NCBI GenBank assembly: GCA_023128195.1 | Contig: JAGMEL010000322.1 | Location: forward strand, 1-18,944 | Origin: Caldifarciminota bacterium | GTDB lineage: Bacteria; Hydrothermota; Tepidihabitantia; SM23-42 | DNA: 18,944 nucleotides | Direction: 5' to 3' | Shown here: positions 1 through 7,710 of the stretch, one piece after another | How positions within the stretch are numbered: position 1 is the first letter of the stretch | Layout of the letters: each line of letters opens with the position of its first letter | Program-made: the position numbers and the translations under genes | The notes under the pieces: model-generated | What the model saw: the letters and a program-made list of their open reading frames with translations, nothing else | Databases searched by the model: none | Told to the model about the DNA's origin: nothing

Positions 1-2
1 AT

Positions 3-497
3 ACGAGTGGAACTTATTACAAGAAGTGGCAGGAAATTTGTGGAAATCCTTCGGTTGAAACATCGCATGAGGTTGGAGACTTCCCCATAGCAGCACTTAT
101 TAAGGTTAAAGTTAATAATACTGTTTATGGCATTTACTTAACCGGCACGACAGGTTGGATTAGTTTTGACTACACAAGCGGTTTTGCTTCAGATACTGTC
201 GTCTTTGAGGCATATCTTGATAGATTTGTTACTGAACCCGAATTATTTGTCTATCCCAATCCTTATAAAGGAGATCAAGCCTGGCCCGAGCGCATAAGCT
301 TTGGTAATCTGCCGGCTGAGGCAATAATCAGAATATATACTCTATCTGGAGATCTGGTTAAGAAAATCGAACATCAAGAAGAGACTGATGGTGGTATTGA
401 AGAATGGGATATAAGTGATATAGCCAGCGGTGTATACATCTATTCAGTCAAATCTACGTGTGGGAAAAAGGTGGGTAAGGTGAGCATAATAAAATAA
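3..497 (+). CDS. 3' end of a secreted protein with T9SS-type sorting tail
   Basis: An open frame enters from the left edge (first whole codon at position 3) and stops with TAA at 495-497, leaving 164 residues. The upstream half (about residues 1-80) is beta-rich and not recognised. From about residue 83 there is a typical C-terminal sorting domain: VYPNPY, then GNLP, IRIYTLSGDLVK, EEWDISDIASGVYIYSVKS, ending in GKVSIIK. Such tails direct proteins through the type IX secretion system to the surface and are normally cleaved or anchored there. The tail is closely related, without any indel, to those of the next two genes (offsets of 3285 and 5132 bp), so it belongs to a local tail family. The next gene starts 13 bp after the stop, suggesting one operon. 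The identity of the passenger domain cannot be judged from this fragment. Confidence 0.85.
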   Translation, partial: TSGTYYKKWQEICGNPSVETSHEVGDFPIAALIKVKVNNTVYGIYLTGTTGWISFDYTSGFASDTVVFEAYLDRFVTEPELFVYPNPYKGDQAWPERISFGNLPAEAIIRIYTLSGDLVKKIEHQEETDGGIEEWDISDIASGVYIYSVKSTCGKKVGKVSIIK

Positions 498-509
498 TTA
501 GGAAAAGAA

Positions 510-3500
510 ATGAAGGAATATGGTGAAGTTGTTAGACTTATTTTGCTTTTGGCTTTAGCAGTAGCTGGCATAAATCCTCTTTTTGCCCAGGCTCCAGAGA
601 TTACAACCTGGAGCTCTAATGGTTCAGGTGCAGCAAATCCACAGGACATAATGTACTTAGTGAATCAGAGCGAAACAGTGACCTTCACAATAACTGTAAA
701 CCAGACAGTTGACTATGAGTGGCAAGTAAATAAAGTTGTGCAAACAGCCACTGGAAACAGTTTTACCTGGACCGTGCCAAATGAAGGAAACATCTGGGAG
801 ATTCACATTAAGGTATCAAATGCCAATGGTGAAGATCACAGGGAATGGACAGTTTCAACATTATCCATGTCTGAAGCTCCGGACTTCTTCGATTTTTTTA
901 CAGATTTGATATCCCATGATAGGACAGAAAGTGACCTATGGAATAGAATATTACCTGAATGGGAATATAGTTCTCCGCCACCTTGTTCAAGCGGATTTGC
1001 AGAAAATTGGACATATTCCTTTGTCAACTCATCAGTATCATATGGTACATGGAAATTTAAATATCGATACCCAGCAGGTAATACCGGTGCCTGGGGATAT
1101 GATTTCGCTTATATTATTGACCCATCAGTTTCAGGTTATAACTATGCAAGTTATAACAAAAGTGCTGATGCTCATCATCATTGTTGTGTATGTTTTGGTG
1201 ATAATGGACAATTTAGTATAGATTACGACGGCTCGGGCGTATACGAAGATGGGAATTGGCATACTGTTTTGATAATTCGAACACAAGACGGATGGTTCTA
1301 TATGTGGAGGGATGGGTATTTTGAATTATATGCCTATGATAGCACCAATGTAAATTGTGAATCAATGTGGCTCAGGTTATCAGAACATAATGACGATAAA
1401 TTATATTTTGATTGCATTGAGATATATCAAGGAGAATACTTTTTTCCACCAAAAGAAATAATCTATGGTGAGTATATCTGGAACTATTATTGCCAGAATT
1501 ATTATTATTATCCGGAAAAGAGAAATGGCATCATAATAAAAGGACGGAATGTTACATTGATTGATATTGCTGATTCCCTTAACAATCCTTCTTTATTTAA
1601 TTACAATCCTGGTACAAAGACCGCAATCTGCTACACTGACCTTGTGGTTTACGAGGGTTCAGAACTAATCATTAAAGACGAAACCCTAAAATTTCATTGT
1701 GACTATGATGGCGAGCTCCATTTTGTTCCCAAGTATGGTTCCCGGATATATATTGAGAACAGCACTATTAGTTCAGATAATACGTATTACTGGTTGTGGA
1801 ATAATGCCGGTTCAACTACGCATTATGGGAATGAGGTTTTGTATACTGGGGGCGGTCATAGTACGCCAGATTCAGCATTACATAATACATTCCCACTCGG
1901 TCACTCATATCATGGTTCTCTTATTATTAAAAACTCAATAATAGATAATACTGCACATATATTCTTTGATTCTCCATATGAATTGAATATAACCGATACC
2001 GAATTTAAAAATCTGCATGAGGTTGATATAGGTAATTACTCGGTAAGTGGATCATATAATAATGCCTTAAGAGAACAAAGGGAATTTGCACAAGGTGATA
2101 AGGCATTCTGGATTTACACTGATGATATAAACCTTAAAGATTTTACCTTGAATAATATTACATTCACCGGTAGAACGAGCCCAATAGATATTGCATTTCT
2201 CATAAATGCTCATAGAGATAAGTTAAATGTATACAATCTGAATTTAGAAAATGAAAACATACTAATAAAGGAATCTCTTGGTCAAACCTATGGACAATCA
2301 CATACATGTTACTGCGGTGGGGCTCCATATGAGTGGAAGAGTTACATAAAGAGTGGAATTGGCTTAGTGAATTGTAAATTCAATAATCTCCATATAAGTC
2401 CTGGTCTTTTTACTGATTGTGAAGGTATGCCAGTTGAGAAGTATGGACTTGTAAAATATTACTTAGATGTTCTGGTAATTGATTCTCTCGGAAATCCAGT
2501 TTCTGATGCATTGGTAACAGTAACGAATGAAATAGATGGTAATTATCCAGCAGAAAATTTGGTGGTGATCACACCTTATTGTCTTGGTGAATATGGTTGT
2601 TTTTATCACCATTTTCGGATTCTTGAAGGACAACCAGTTAATTCTGTTATCACCGGAACCAATGGCCATACACCATTACCCTTTGATACAACAAATACAC
2701 TTATTATTACTGATTACAAAAAGATAGAAGAAGATACATTAGAAGGTATTAAGATAAGCTGGAAGCTAAATTCAACTCACTGGTGGCTCTTAGACCTCGA
2801 TGTTTACGATGATATTCATGGCCGTATTTTTCATCATTGCGCTCAGTTGCCCTATTCTTTATTTGCTGAAGAAGATACACAACATATAAAATTGACCTAC
2901 AGTGATGCGGATAGTTCATTCCGTCTAATAGTCACAAATCAAAATGATTCACTTATCCTGGATACAGGTGAAAACAATATTACGACTGACATTTCTGCAC
3001 TCCAGTTTGATCAATTGGGATTTGAAGTGCGACAATCTCCTTATGCTACAAAGGAAATATCGTGGGATAATCAAGGGCATATAAAATTGTATACAGATGT
3101 TTATCGGGGAATTATAGAATCCCATATTGACAATATGATAATAGATGTTGACGGTGTCGGCGTAATTGAACATAATGATTATTCATCAGACCCAGGATTA
3201 ATCCCTGTGGTAGAAGACGGCTTTGAGTATTATGATCTCTCCGGGTCAACAGGAGGAAATTCATTTACCTGGGAATTTGATAATATATTCCCTATTCTTG
3301 ATGCAGATGGTCCCTGGGTCTCAGTCTGGTTAACCAATAGCAGAACCAGTAGGTCAAGGATGAGCAAAAACATCAACTATACTTATACTATCACTGCCTC
3401 AAAGGGTAATTTAACAGGCACGGTCAGAGGTGTTGACCCTGATGAAACCTGGTATTGTCCAGATCCCATGATTCCTAATCATACAGTGATAATCGTTCTT

Positions 3501-3782
3501 GGTACTGATCAGGGAGTGATGCCCAGGCTTTTGATCTATCCCAATCCCTATAAAGGAGATCAAGCCTGGCCTGAAAAGATAACCTTTGGCAATTTGCTCG
3601 CTCAAACAACAATAAGAATATACACTCTGTCCGGTGATCTAGTAAAGAAAATCGAACATCAAGCACAGACTGATGGTGGTATAGAAGAATGGGATATAAG
3701 TAACATTGCAAGTGGTGTATACATCTACTCAGTCAAATCTCAGAGCGGGAAAAAGGTGGGCAAGGTGAGTATAATAAAGTAG
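510..3782 (+). CDS. Large secreted multidomain beta-helix protein with T9SS-type sorting tail
   Basis: This 1090-residue protein starts at ATG 510 behind an AGGA Shine-Dalgarno core at 500-503. Residues 1-27 are a signal peptide (hydrophobic stretch RLILLLALAVAG, cleavage probably after FAQA). Residues 29-118 form an Ig/PKD-like domain with repeated VNQ and SNANGE motifs. Residues 160-308 look like a concanavalin/LamG-type sandwich and contain an odd HHHCCVC cluster at 222-228. Residues 335-635 are a probable right-handed beta-helix with many short N-I/T strands. Residues 650-736 resemble a carboxypeptidase-regulatory-like linker ending GHTPLP. Residues 750-890 may be a second sandwich. Residues 955-1000 are a YTYTITA...WY.PDP module, and residues 1009-1090 the sorting tail (YPNPY to KVSIIK). 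From memory, the Ig, linker and WY.PDP modules resemble archaeal surface proteins. No catalytic site is visible; a surface adhesin or polysaccharide-binding role is inference. Confidence 0.88.
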   Translation: MKEYGEVVRLILLLALAVAGINPLFAQAPEITTWSSNGSGAANPQDIMYLVNQSETVTFTITVNQTVDYEWQVNKVVQTATGNSFTWTVPNEGNIWEIHIKVSNANGEDHREWTVSTLSMSEAPDFFDFFTDLISHDRTESDLWNRILPEWEYSSPPPCSSGFAENWTYSFVNSSVSYGTWKFKYRYPAGNTGAWGYDFAYIIDPSVSGYNYASYNKSADAHHHCCVCFGDNGQFSIDYDGSGVYEDGNWHTVLIIRTQDGWFYMWRDGYFELYAYDSTNVNCESMWLRLSEHNDDKLYFDCIEIYQGEYFFPPKEIIYGEYIWNYYCQNYYYYPEKRNGIIIKGRNVTLIDIADSLNNPSLFNYNPGTKTAICYTDLVVYEGSELIIKDETLKFHCDYDGELHFVPKYGSRIYIENSTISSDNTYYWLWNNAGSTTHYGNEVLYTGGGHSTPDSALHNTFPLGHSYHGSLIIKNSIIDNTAHIFFDSPYELNITDTEFKNLHEVDIGNYSVSGSYNNALREQREFAQGDKAFWIYTDDINLKDFTLNNITFTGRTSPIDIAFLINAHRDKLNVYNLNLENENILIKESLGQTYGQSHTCYCGGAPYEWKSYIKSGIGLVNCKFNNLHISPGLFTDCEGMPVEKYGLVKYYLDVLVIDSLGNPVSDALVTVTNEIDGNYPAENLVVITPYCLGEYGCFYHHFRILEGQPVNSVITGTNGHTPLPFDTTNTLIITDYKKIEEDTLEGIKISWKLNSTHWWLLDLDVYDDIHGRIFHHCAQLPYSLFAEEDTQHIKLTYSDADSSFRLIVTNQNDSLILDTGENNITTDISALQFDQLGFEVRQSPYATKEISWDNQGHIKLYTDVYRGIIESHIDNMIIDVDGVGVIEHNDYSSDPGLIPVVEDGFEYYDLSGSTGGNSFTWEFDNIFPILDADGPWVSVWLTNSRTSRSRMSKNINYTYTITASKGNLTGTVRGVDPDETWYCPDPMIPNHTVIIVLGTDQGVMPRLLIYPNPYKGDQAWPEKITFGNLLAQTTIRIYTLSGDLVKKIEHQAQTDGGIEEWDISNIASGVYIYSVKSQSGKKVGKVSIIK

Positions 3783-3826
3783 ATTTGAATATGATAAATC
3801 AAGGATATGTTAAAGAACAAAAGAAA

Positions 3827-5629
3827 ATGAAATATTTAACATTCGGATTTTTAATAATGTTTGTATTAATGATTTCTCAGGTATTTGGTTCTGTGCAATA
3901 TGACCCGGATTCCAATACCATATATCTTATAGATGGTAATAACACACTTCAGAGCATGTATGAGGAGATTAATAATCCTTCAGTATTAGACTACGATTCA
4001 AGCACAAATACCTATACACTTACAGCCTATATGTGTGGCATGCAAGGTTATGATGCTGATCTGGAAATGACAAATGCCACTTTAGTATTTAACAACACTG
4101 CACTGGATACGTATAATATTAAAACATACTCGGATTTAGTTATTGATAGTATGCTCATCAAGTCAGTAAGTCAAACCTATCCCTGGAGAATATGGGGATT
4201 TGCCCGCTGGACCTCATATAGTGCCATAATAACCAATTCCCAATTTGAGAATGGACATATCTTTATCTCACCGAATGGCTGGCAAACACCGTCCAGTCCC
4301 ATTGTTATACGAAATAACATTTTCTGTGATTATATTGCAAATGGAGGATATAGTTCATTAAACGATCCAAGTCAGGGAGCTTTGGCACTTAAGCAAGATG
4401 CCGCTGTAGACGCTATCATTTGTAACAACACCTTTTATAATATTCACTTATCAACTTATCACTATCATGGCATTCTCATATTGAATGGATATACTGGTTG
4501 TTTGGTTGACTCACTCTTTATAACCGATTGCTCAACGACTACATATGGAATGACCTATTGCTACGGTACTGCTGGATTCGATTCTCCGCCCAGGTTTTCA
4601 AATTTTTTGATAGAGGATGTTGAGGGCTACGGACTTACGGGCAAAGAATATGGGAATGTAATATATAATGATGGCACAATAAGGAATATTACTGGTAATG
4701 CAATTCATTTTTATCACAGTAGTGGATATGGCAATACATGGTTCTGGGTTTGGAATGTTGTGATTGATAGTGCAAACTATGGTATTACAAATAATGGAGC
4801 AGATAGTATAACTGCTGATATTTATAATTGCTGGATCAATAATATTAGTCAGGGATTTCATATTCTAAATAATGCTGGTTATGTCAATTTTTTTGCCACT
4901 AATTGTCGGGTGACGAATTATAACCAATATGCCGGGGTTACTGGTCATGGACAACTACTTGTTTATGAGCTAGTTGACGTATTTGTGAAAGATCTTAACG
5001 ATAATCCAATAGAGAACACAACTATTACTATAATACCTGAACAATCGCATTCAAATCCATATTATTGCATAAATCGTAAAGTTCAACCCATAGATCAAAC
5101 AGCGACATTATTGAATGGTCATACTCCACTGCCTCATGAAAATGATAGCTTAACTGTAGTACTATTACGACGAAAAATTACAAGCTCAGTTGATTCATCC
5201 TATACATACACAATTAAGGCAACTTATGGTAGTATCAGTGATAGTGTGGTTGGTATAGCACCTAATACTCTCTGGTATCGTACCAATCCCGATTCCTATC
5301 CTGGTGTTCCTGAGAAAGGTACTATCACCATCACTTTACCTGTTGAAATTGCAGATACAACTGCTCTGGATAGAATTTTGGTATATCCAAACCCATATCG
5401 TGCAGATATGGGTTGGCCTGAAACCATATTCTTTGACAATTTGCCAGGGAAAGTGACTATAAAAATCTACACTATTACCGGTGAATTGATACAAGAAATC
5501 GAACACGAAGCTGAAATTGATGGTGGTAAAGAAGAATGGAATATAAGTGATATTGCAAGTGGTATATATATCTATTCAGTCAAATCTCAGAGTGGGAAAA
5601 AGGTGGGCAAGGTCTGTATAATTAAGTAG
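3827..5629 (+). CDS. Secreted right-handed beta-helix protein with T9SS-type sorting tail
   Basis: This 600-residue protein is placed at ATG 3827 because MKYLTFGFLIMFVLMISQVFGS is a clean signal peptide. The frame could extend to TTG 3785 or ATG 3791, but neither has a ribosome site and the extra residues are charged; ATG 3827 has only a weak purine-rich leader. Residues 23-380 form a right-handed beta-helix-like region with recurrent N-N, I-I-N-S and N-C strands. Residues 385-440 are a carboxypeptidase-regulatory-like linker ending NGHTPLP, residues 458-505 a YTYTIKA...LWYR.NP module, and residues 519-600 a sorting tail (VYPNPY to KVCIIK). Linker, WYR module and tail match the order in the preceding gene, so the two share a three-part C-terminal block on different passengers. 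It lies 44 bp after that gene, probably in one operon. No catalytic residues of a known lyase or hydrolase can be assigned. Confidence 0.87.
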   Translation: MKYLTFGFLIMFVLMISQVFGSVQYDPDSNTIYLIDGNNTLQSMYEEINNPSVLDYDSSTNTYTLTAYMCGMQGYDADLEMTNATLVFNNTALDTYNIKTYSDLVIDSMLIKSVSQTYPWRIWGFARWTSYSAIITNSQFENGHIFISPNGWQTPSSPIVIRNNIFCDYIANGGYSSLNDPSQGALALKQDAAVDAIICNNTFYNIHLSTYHYHGILILNGYTGCLVDSLFITDCSTTTYGMTYCYGTAGFDSPPRFSNFLIEDVEGYGLTGKEYGNVIYNDGTIRNITGNAIHFYHSSGYGNTWFWVWNVVIDSANYGITNNGADSITADIYNCWINNISQGFHILNNAGYVNFFATNCRVTNYNQYAGVTGHGQLLVYELVDVFVKDLNDNPIENTTITIIPEQSHSNPYYCINRKVQPIDQTATLLNGHTPLPHENDSLTVVLLRRKITSSVDSSYTYTIKATYGSISDSVVGIAPNTLWYRTNPDSYPGVPEKGTITITLPVEIADTTALDRILVYPNPYRADMGWPETIFFDNLPGKVTIKIYTITGELIQEIEHEAEIDGGKEEWNISDIASGIYIYSVKSQSGKKVGKVCIIK

Positions 5630-5646
5630 AACCAAGGGAGAATAAA

Positions 5647-7656
5647 ATGAAGTATAAGAAAATCAACAATCCAATAAGTTATATCATTTTTGCATGTGCC
5701 CTTATTACCCTGTGCCTCGGCAGAATTGACGCAACAACCTATTATGTCTCGCTCTCCGGCAATGACAATTGGCCTGGCACTTCACCTGATTCTGCCTGGC
5801 GTCATATAGCATATGCTACTCAACAATTGGGAGTAGGTGATACTGTAGTGATTGAATCTGGTAATTATGGGAACGAACAAGCAGTAATAGCCAACAGTGG
5901 AACGTCAAGTGCACCAATTGTTATAAAAGCAGAGACCCCTGGACAAGTTATTATGCAGGGAGACGGAAGTGGAAATGGTATTTTGATAGAAGGTAATAGT
6001 TATATAATTATTGAGGGTATTAAATTCACCAATTTTTCCGTAGGGGTATTTCTTTATCATGTAGGATCTTATATAACAGTTAGAAAATGCATTTTTATTG
6101 AGAATACCAGTGGAGGATTTCTAACTTGGGGGACTTCTTCAGACATTTCACTATGCCACCATATTGTGGCGACAGAAAATCAGTTTTCTGATTATACTGA
6201 CAAACAAGATTATGGGATATATTTTTGCTATGCAACAAATTGTGTCGCTAATAACAATTACTTCTTTGGAGAACATCATCAGGCACTTTCTTTTAAGCGA
6301 AGAGTGCATACCGGTATTGCAAAGAATAATATTTTTGAAGGTTTTCTATATTCAGCTTTATATCTGGGGCAGAATTTAGATTCCCCAGGTGATACTAACC
6401 GAAGTTATAATCTTATTGCTGAGGGAAATACATTTTGTCCTGCGCAAGGATATCGAGCTAAAAGACCGATATGGGTCGCTAATGTTGAGCGGGCTGTTGT
6501 TAGAAATAATTTTATGGAAGGCAAGGATGACGTAGATGGTGGTTGGGGTGAAGGAATTGCTCTCGGTGATTATGAAAGTGGTTATGATCCAGCAAATCCT
6601 ACGCATATTACCATATACAATAATGTTATGCGCAGGATTGGTGGCACCACTACTAATCCAGGAATTAGAGTATATCATGATTGTCATGATGTCAGGGTTT
6701 TTAATAACACCTTTGCCGATTGTGCCTATGGATTGGGATTTGAAGTTGAGGATACTGTATTCTTTCAGAACAATATATTTTACAATTACCAATACGGTAT
6801 GATACGTGAGGGCAGTGGTCAAAATTGCACATTTAGATATAATGACATCTATCCATACTGGTCAGGAGCCGGTTCTACAAATATTTCTGTTGATCCACTT
6901 TTCGTCGGTCCTTTTGATTCATTGGAGTTACCCATTGAAGATCCTTATTTTATCCCTGACTTTAGTCGTGCCATGGTTTGCCAACTTCAAGCCAGTTCGC
7001 CTTGCATAAATACTGGAGCTTGTCTTACTACGACTGTAGGTTCTGGTAGTGGGAATGAAATAGAGGTAGAAGATGCAGGATATTTCACAGATGGTTTTGG
7101 TATTACAGATGGAGATTTAGTCAGGGTTGGTGTTAATGAATCATTAAGAATAGTTGCGATAGATTACGATAATAACAAAATTACTGTAAACCAAAGTATT
7201 TCCTGGAGCAATAATGATGGAGTGAGCCTGCCTTATGCTGACTCCGCACCAGATATGGGGGCTTATGAATATGGTCTTACTGGAGTTAAGGAGATAGAAA
7301 AATCTTACTTAGGCTTTGATGCCTCTGTCCTAAAACTCGAACAGAACTATCCCAATCCATTCACAAAGATGACAGAAATCAGATACCAGGTACCTGATAT
7401 TCAGATGCAAGATGTAAGAAACAATCTCTCGACTTCGCTCGGGACAGGGATGCAAGATATTTCTCTGAAAATATATGACGTAAGCGGAAGAATAGTAAAA
7501 GTATTTAATCTTACTTCTGGCTTCTTGCTTCCTGCTTCTACTGTATCCTGGGATGGAACTGATAATAATGGTCACAGGGTTCCTGGCGGCGTATATTTCT
7601 GTAGACTCAGTACTACAGATGATTCAGCTACTAACAAATTGCTTTTAATAAAATAA
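5647..7656 (+). CDS. DUF1565-type secreted right-handed beta-helix protein with sorting tail
   Basis: This 669-residue protein starts at ATG 5647 behind a strong AAGGGAG (5634-5640). Residues 1-29 are a signal peptide. The mature N-terminus (TYYVSLSGNDNWPGTSPDSA, then WRHI) is the classic opening of DUF1565/parallel beta-helix proteins, in which coils pack into a cylinder that often binds or cleaves polysaccharide. Helix-type strands (I.NN.F) continue to about residue 410. A DPLF...SPCINTGA to PDMGAYEYG segment (about 412-541) is the usual end of such helices. The sorting tail starts with NYPNPF at about residue 567 and ends NKLLLIK. The tail is interrupted by a 15-residue in-frame insertion and lies on a 193-bp DNA block shared with two downstream genes. 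The whole protein is a paralogue of the one at 12027-13874. No catalytic triad could be pinned down. Confidence 0.9.
   Translation: MKYKKINNPISYIIFACALITLCLGRIDATTYYVSLSGNDNWPGTSPDSAWRHIAYATQQLGVGDTVVIESGNYGNEQAVIANSGTSSAPIVIKAETPGQVIMQGDGSGNGILIEGNSYIIIEGIKFTNFSVGVFLYHVGSYITVRKCIFIENTSGGFLTWGTSSDISLCHHIVATENQFSDYTDKQDYGIYFCYATNCVANNNYFFGEHHQALSFKRRVHTGIAKNNIFEGFLYSALYLGQNLDSPGDTNRSYNLIAEGNTFCPAQGYRAKRPIWVANVERAVVRNNFMEGKDDVDGGWGEGIALGDYESGYDPANPTHITIYNNVMRRIGGTTTNPGIRVYHDCHDVRVFNNTFADCAYGLGFEVEDTVFFQNNIFYNYQYGMIREGSGQNCTFRYNDIYPYWSGAGSTNISVDPLFVGPFDSLELPIEDPYFIPDFSRAMVCQLQASSPCINTGACLTTTVGSGSGNEIEVEDAGYFTDGFGITDGDLVRVGVNESLRIVAIDYDNNKITVNQSISWSNNDGVSLPYADSAPDMGAYEYGLTGVKEIEKSYLGFDASVLKLEQNYPNPFTKMTEIRYQVPDIQMQDVRNNLSTSLGTGMQDISLKIYDVSGRIVKVFNLTSGFLLPASTVSWDGTDNNGHRVPGGVYFCRLSTTDDSATNKLLLIK
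5749..5801 (+). repeat. 53-bp identical patch in paralogous beta-helix genes, copy 1
   Basis: This stretch encodes SLSGNDNWPGTSPDSAW and is identical to 12129-12181. The signal-peptide DNA before it and the helix DNA after it are clearly diverged. A short gene-conversion tract is likely. Confidence 0.85.
7404..7448 (+). repeat. 45-bp in-frame hairpin insertion within sorting tail, copy 1
   Basis: The 10-bp direct repeat GATGCAAGAT occurs at 7404-7413 and 7449-7458, 45 bp apart, i.e. exactly 15 codons. Between the copies lies a short hairpin (TCTCGA 7427-7432, TCGGGA 7439-7444, loop CTTCGC, one G-T pair) like the palindromic intergenic repeats of many bacteria. Removing 45 bp restores a normal tail spacing (VPDIQMQD then ISLKIYDVSG). 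It looks like a small palindromic element inserted in frame. Confidence 0.65.
7512..7539 (+). repeat. Heptanucleotide repeat (four units) inside sorting tail
   Basis: Four consecutive 7-mers (TACTTCT, GGCTTCT, TGCTTCC, TGCTTCT) encode a loop of the tail (SGFLLPAS). The same array sits in the other two cassettes at 11813-11840 and 13730-13757. A second looser set of 7-mers (AGATACC, AGGTACC, TGATATT, CAGATGC, AAGATGT) is at 7381-7415. Confidence 0.6.
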
Positions 7657-7710
7657 TTTTTTGGTTATAATGACAATAACACTCTATTTTTGTGCAGAAA
7701 TGAGGATAAA

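Larger units (their letters stand above)
7367..7559 (+). repeat. 193-bp sorting-tail cassette, copy 1
   Basis: This block encodes the middle of the sorting tail (MTEIRYQVPD ... VSWDGT). By base-by-base reading it is identical to 11668-11860, while the flanking coding sequence differs on both sides. Identity of coding DNA over such a sharp tract suggests recent gene conversion or cassette duplication. Confidence 0.92.

Noticed and set aside
916..1221. Open frames on both strands inside the 510-3782 gene
   Set aside because: They lie in shadow frames of a well-supported long gene and lack ribosome sites and recognisable domains.
3785..3826. Upstream starts (TTG 3785, ATG 3791) for the second beta-helix gene
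   Set aside because: They would put 12-14 charged or polar residues before a complete signal peptide and have no ribosome site.
6376..6822. 148-codon minus-strand frame inside the beta-helix gene
   Set aside because: Composition follows the opposite strand's gene, with no domain, promoter or ribosome site; it is a shadow.
7643..7671. Possible promoter before the gene at 7711 (TATAAT at 7666-7671)
   Set aside because: The -10 is good but the only -35 at proper spacing (TTTTAA) is poor, and such boxes are frequent in AT-rich gaps.
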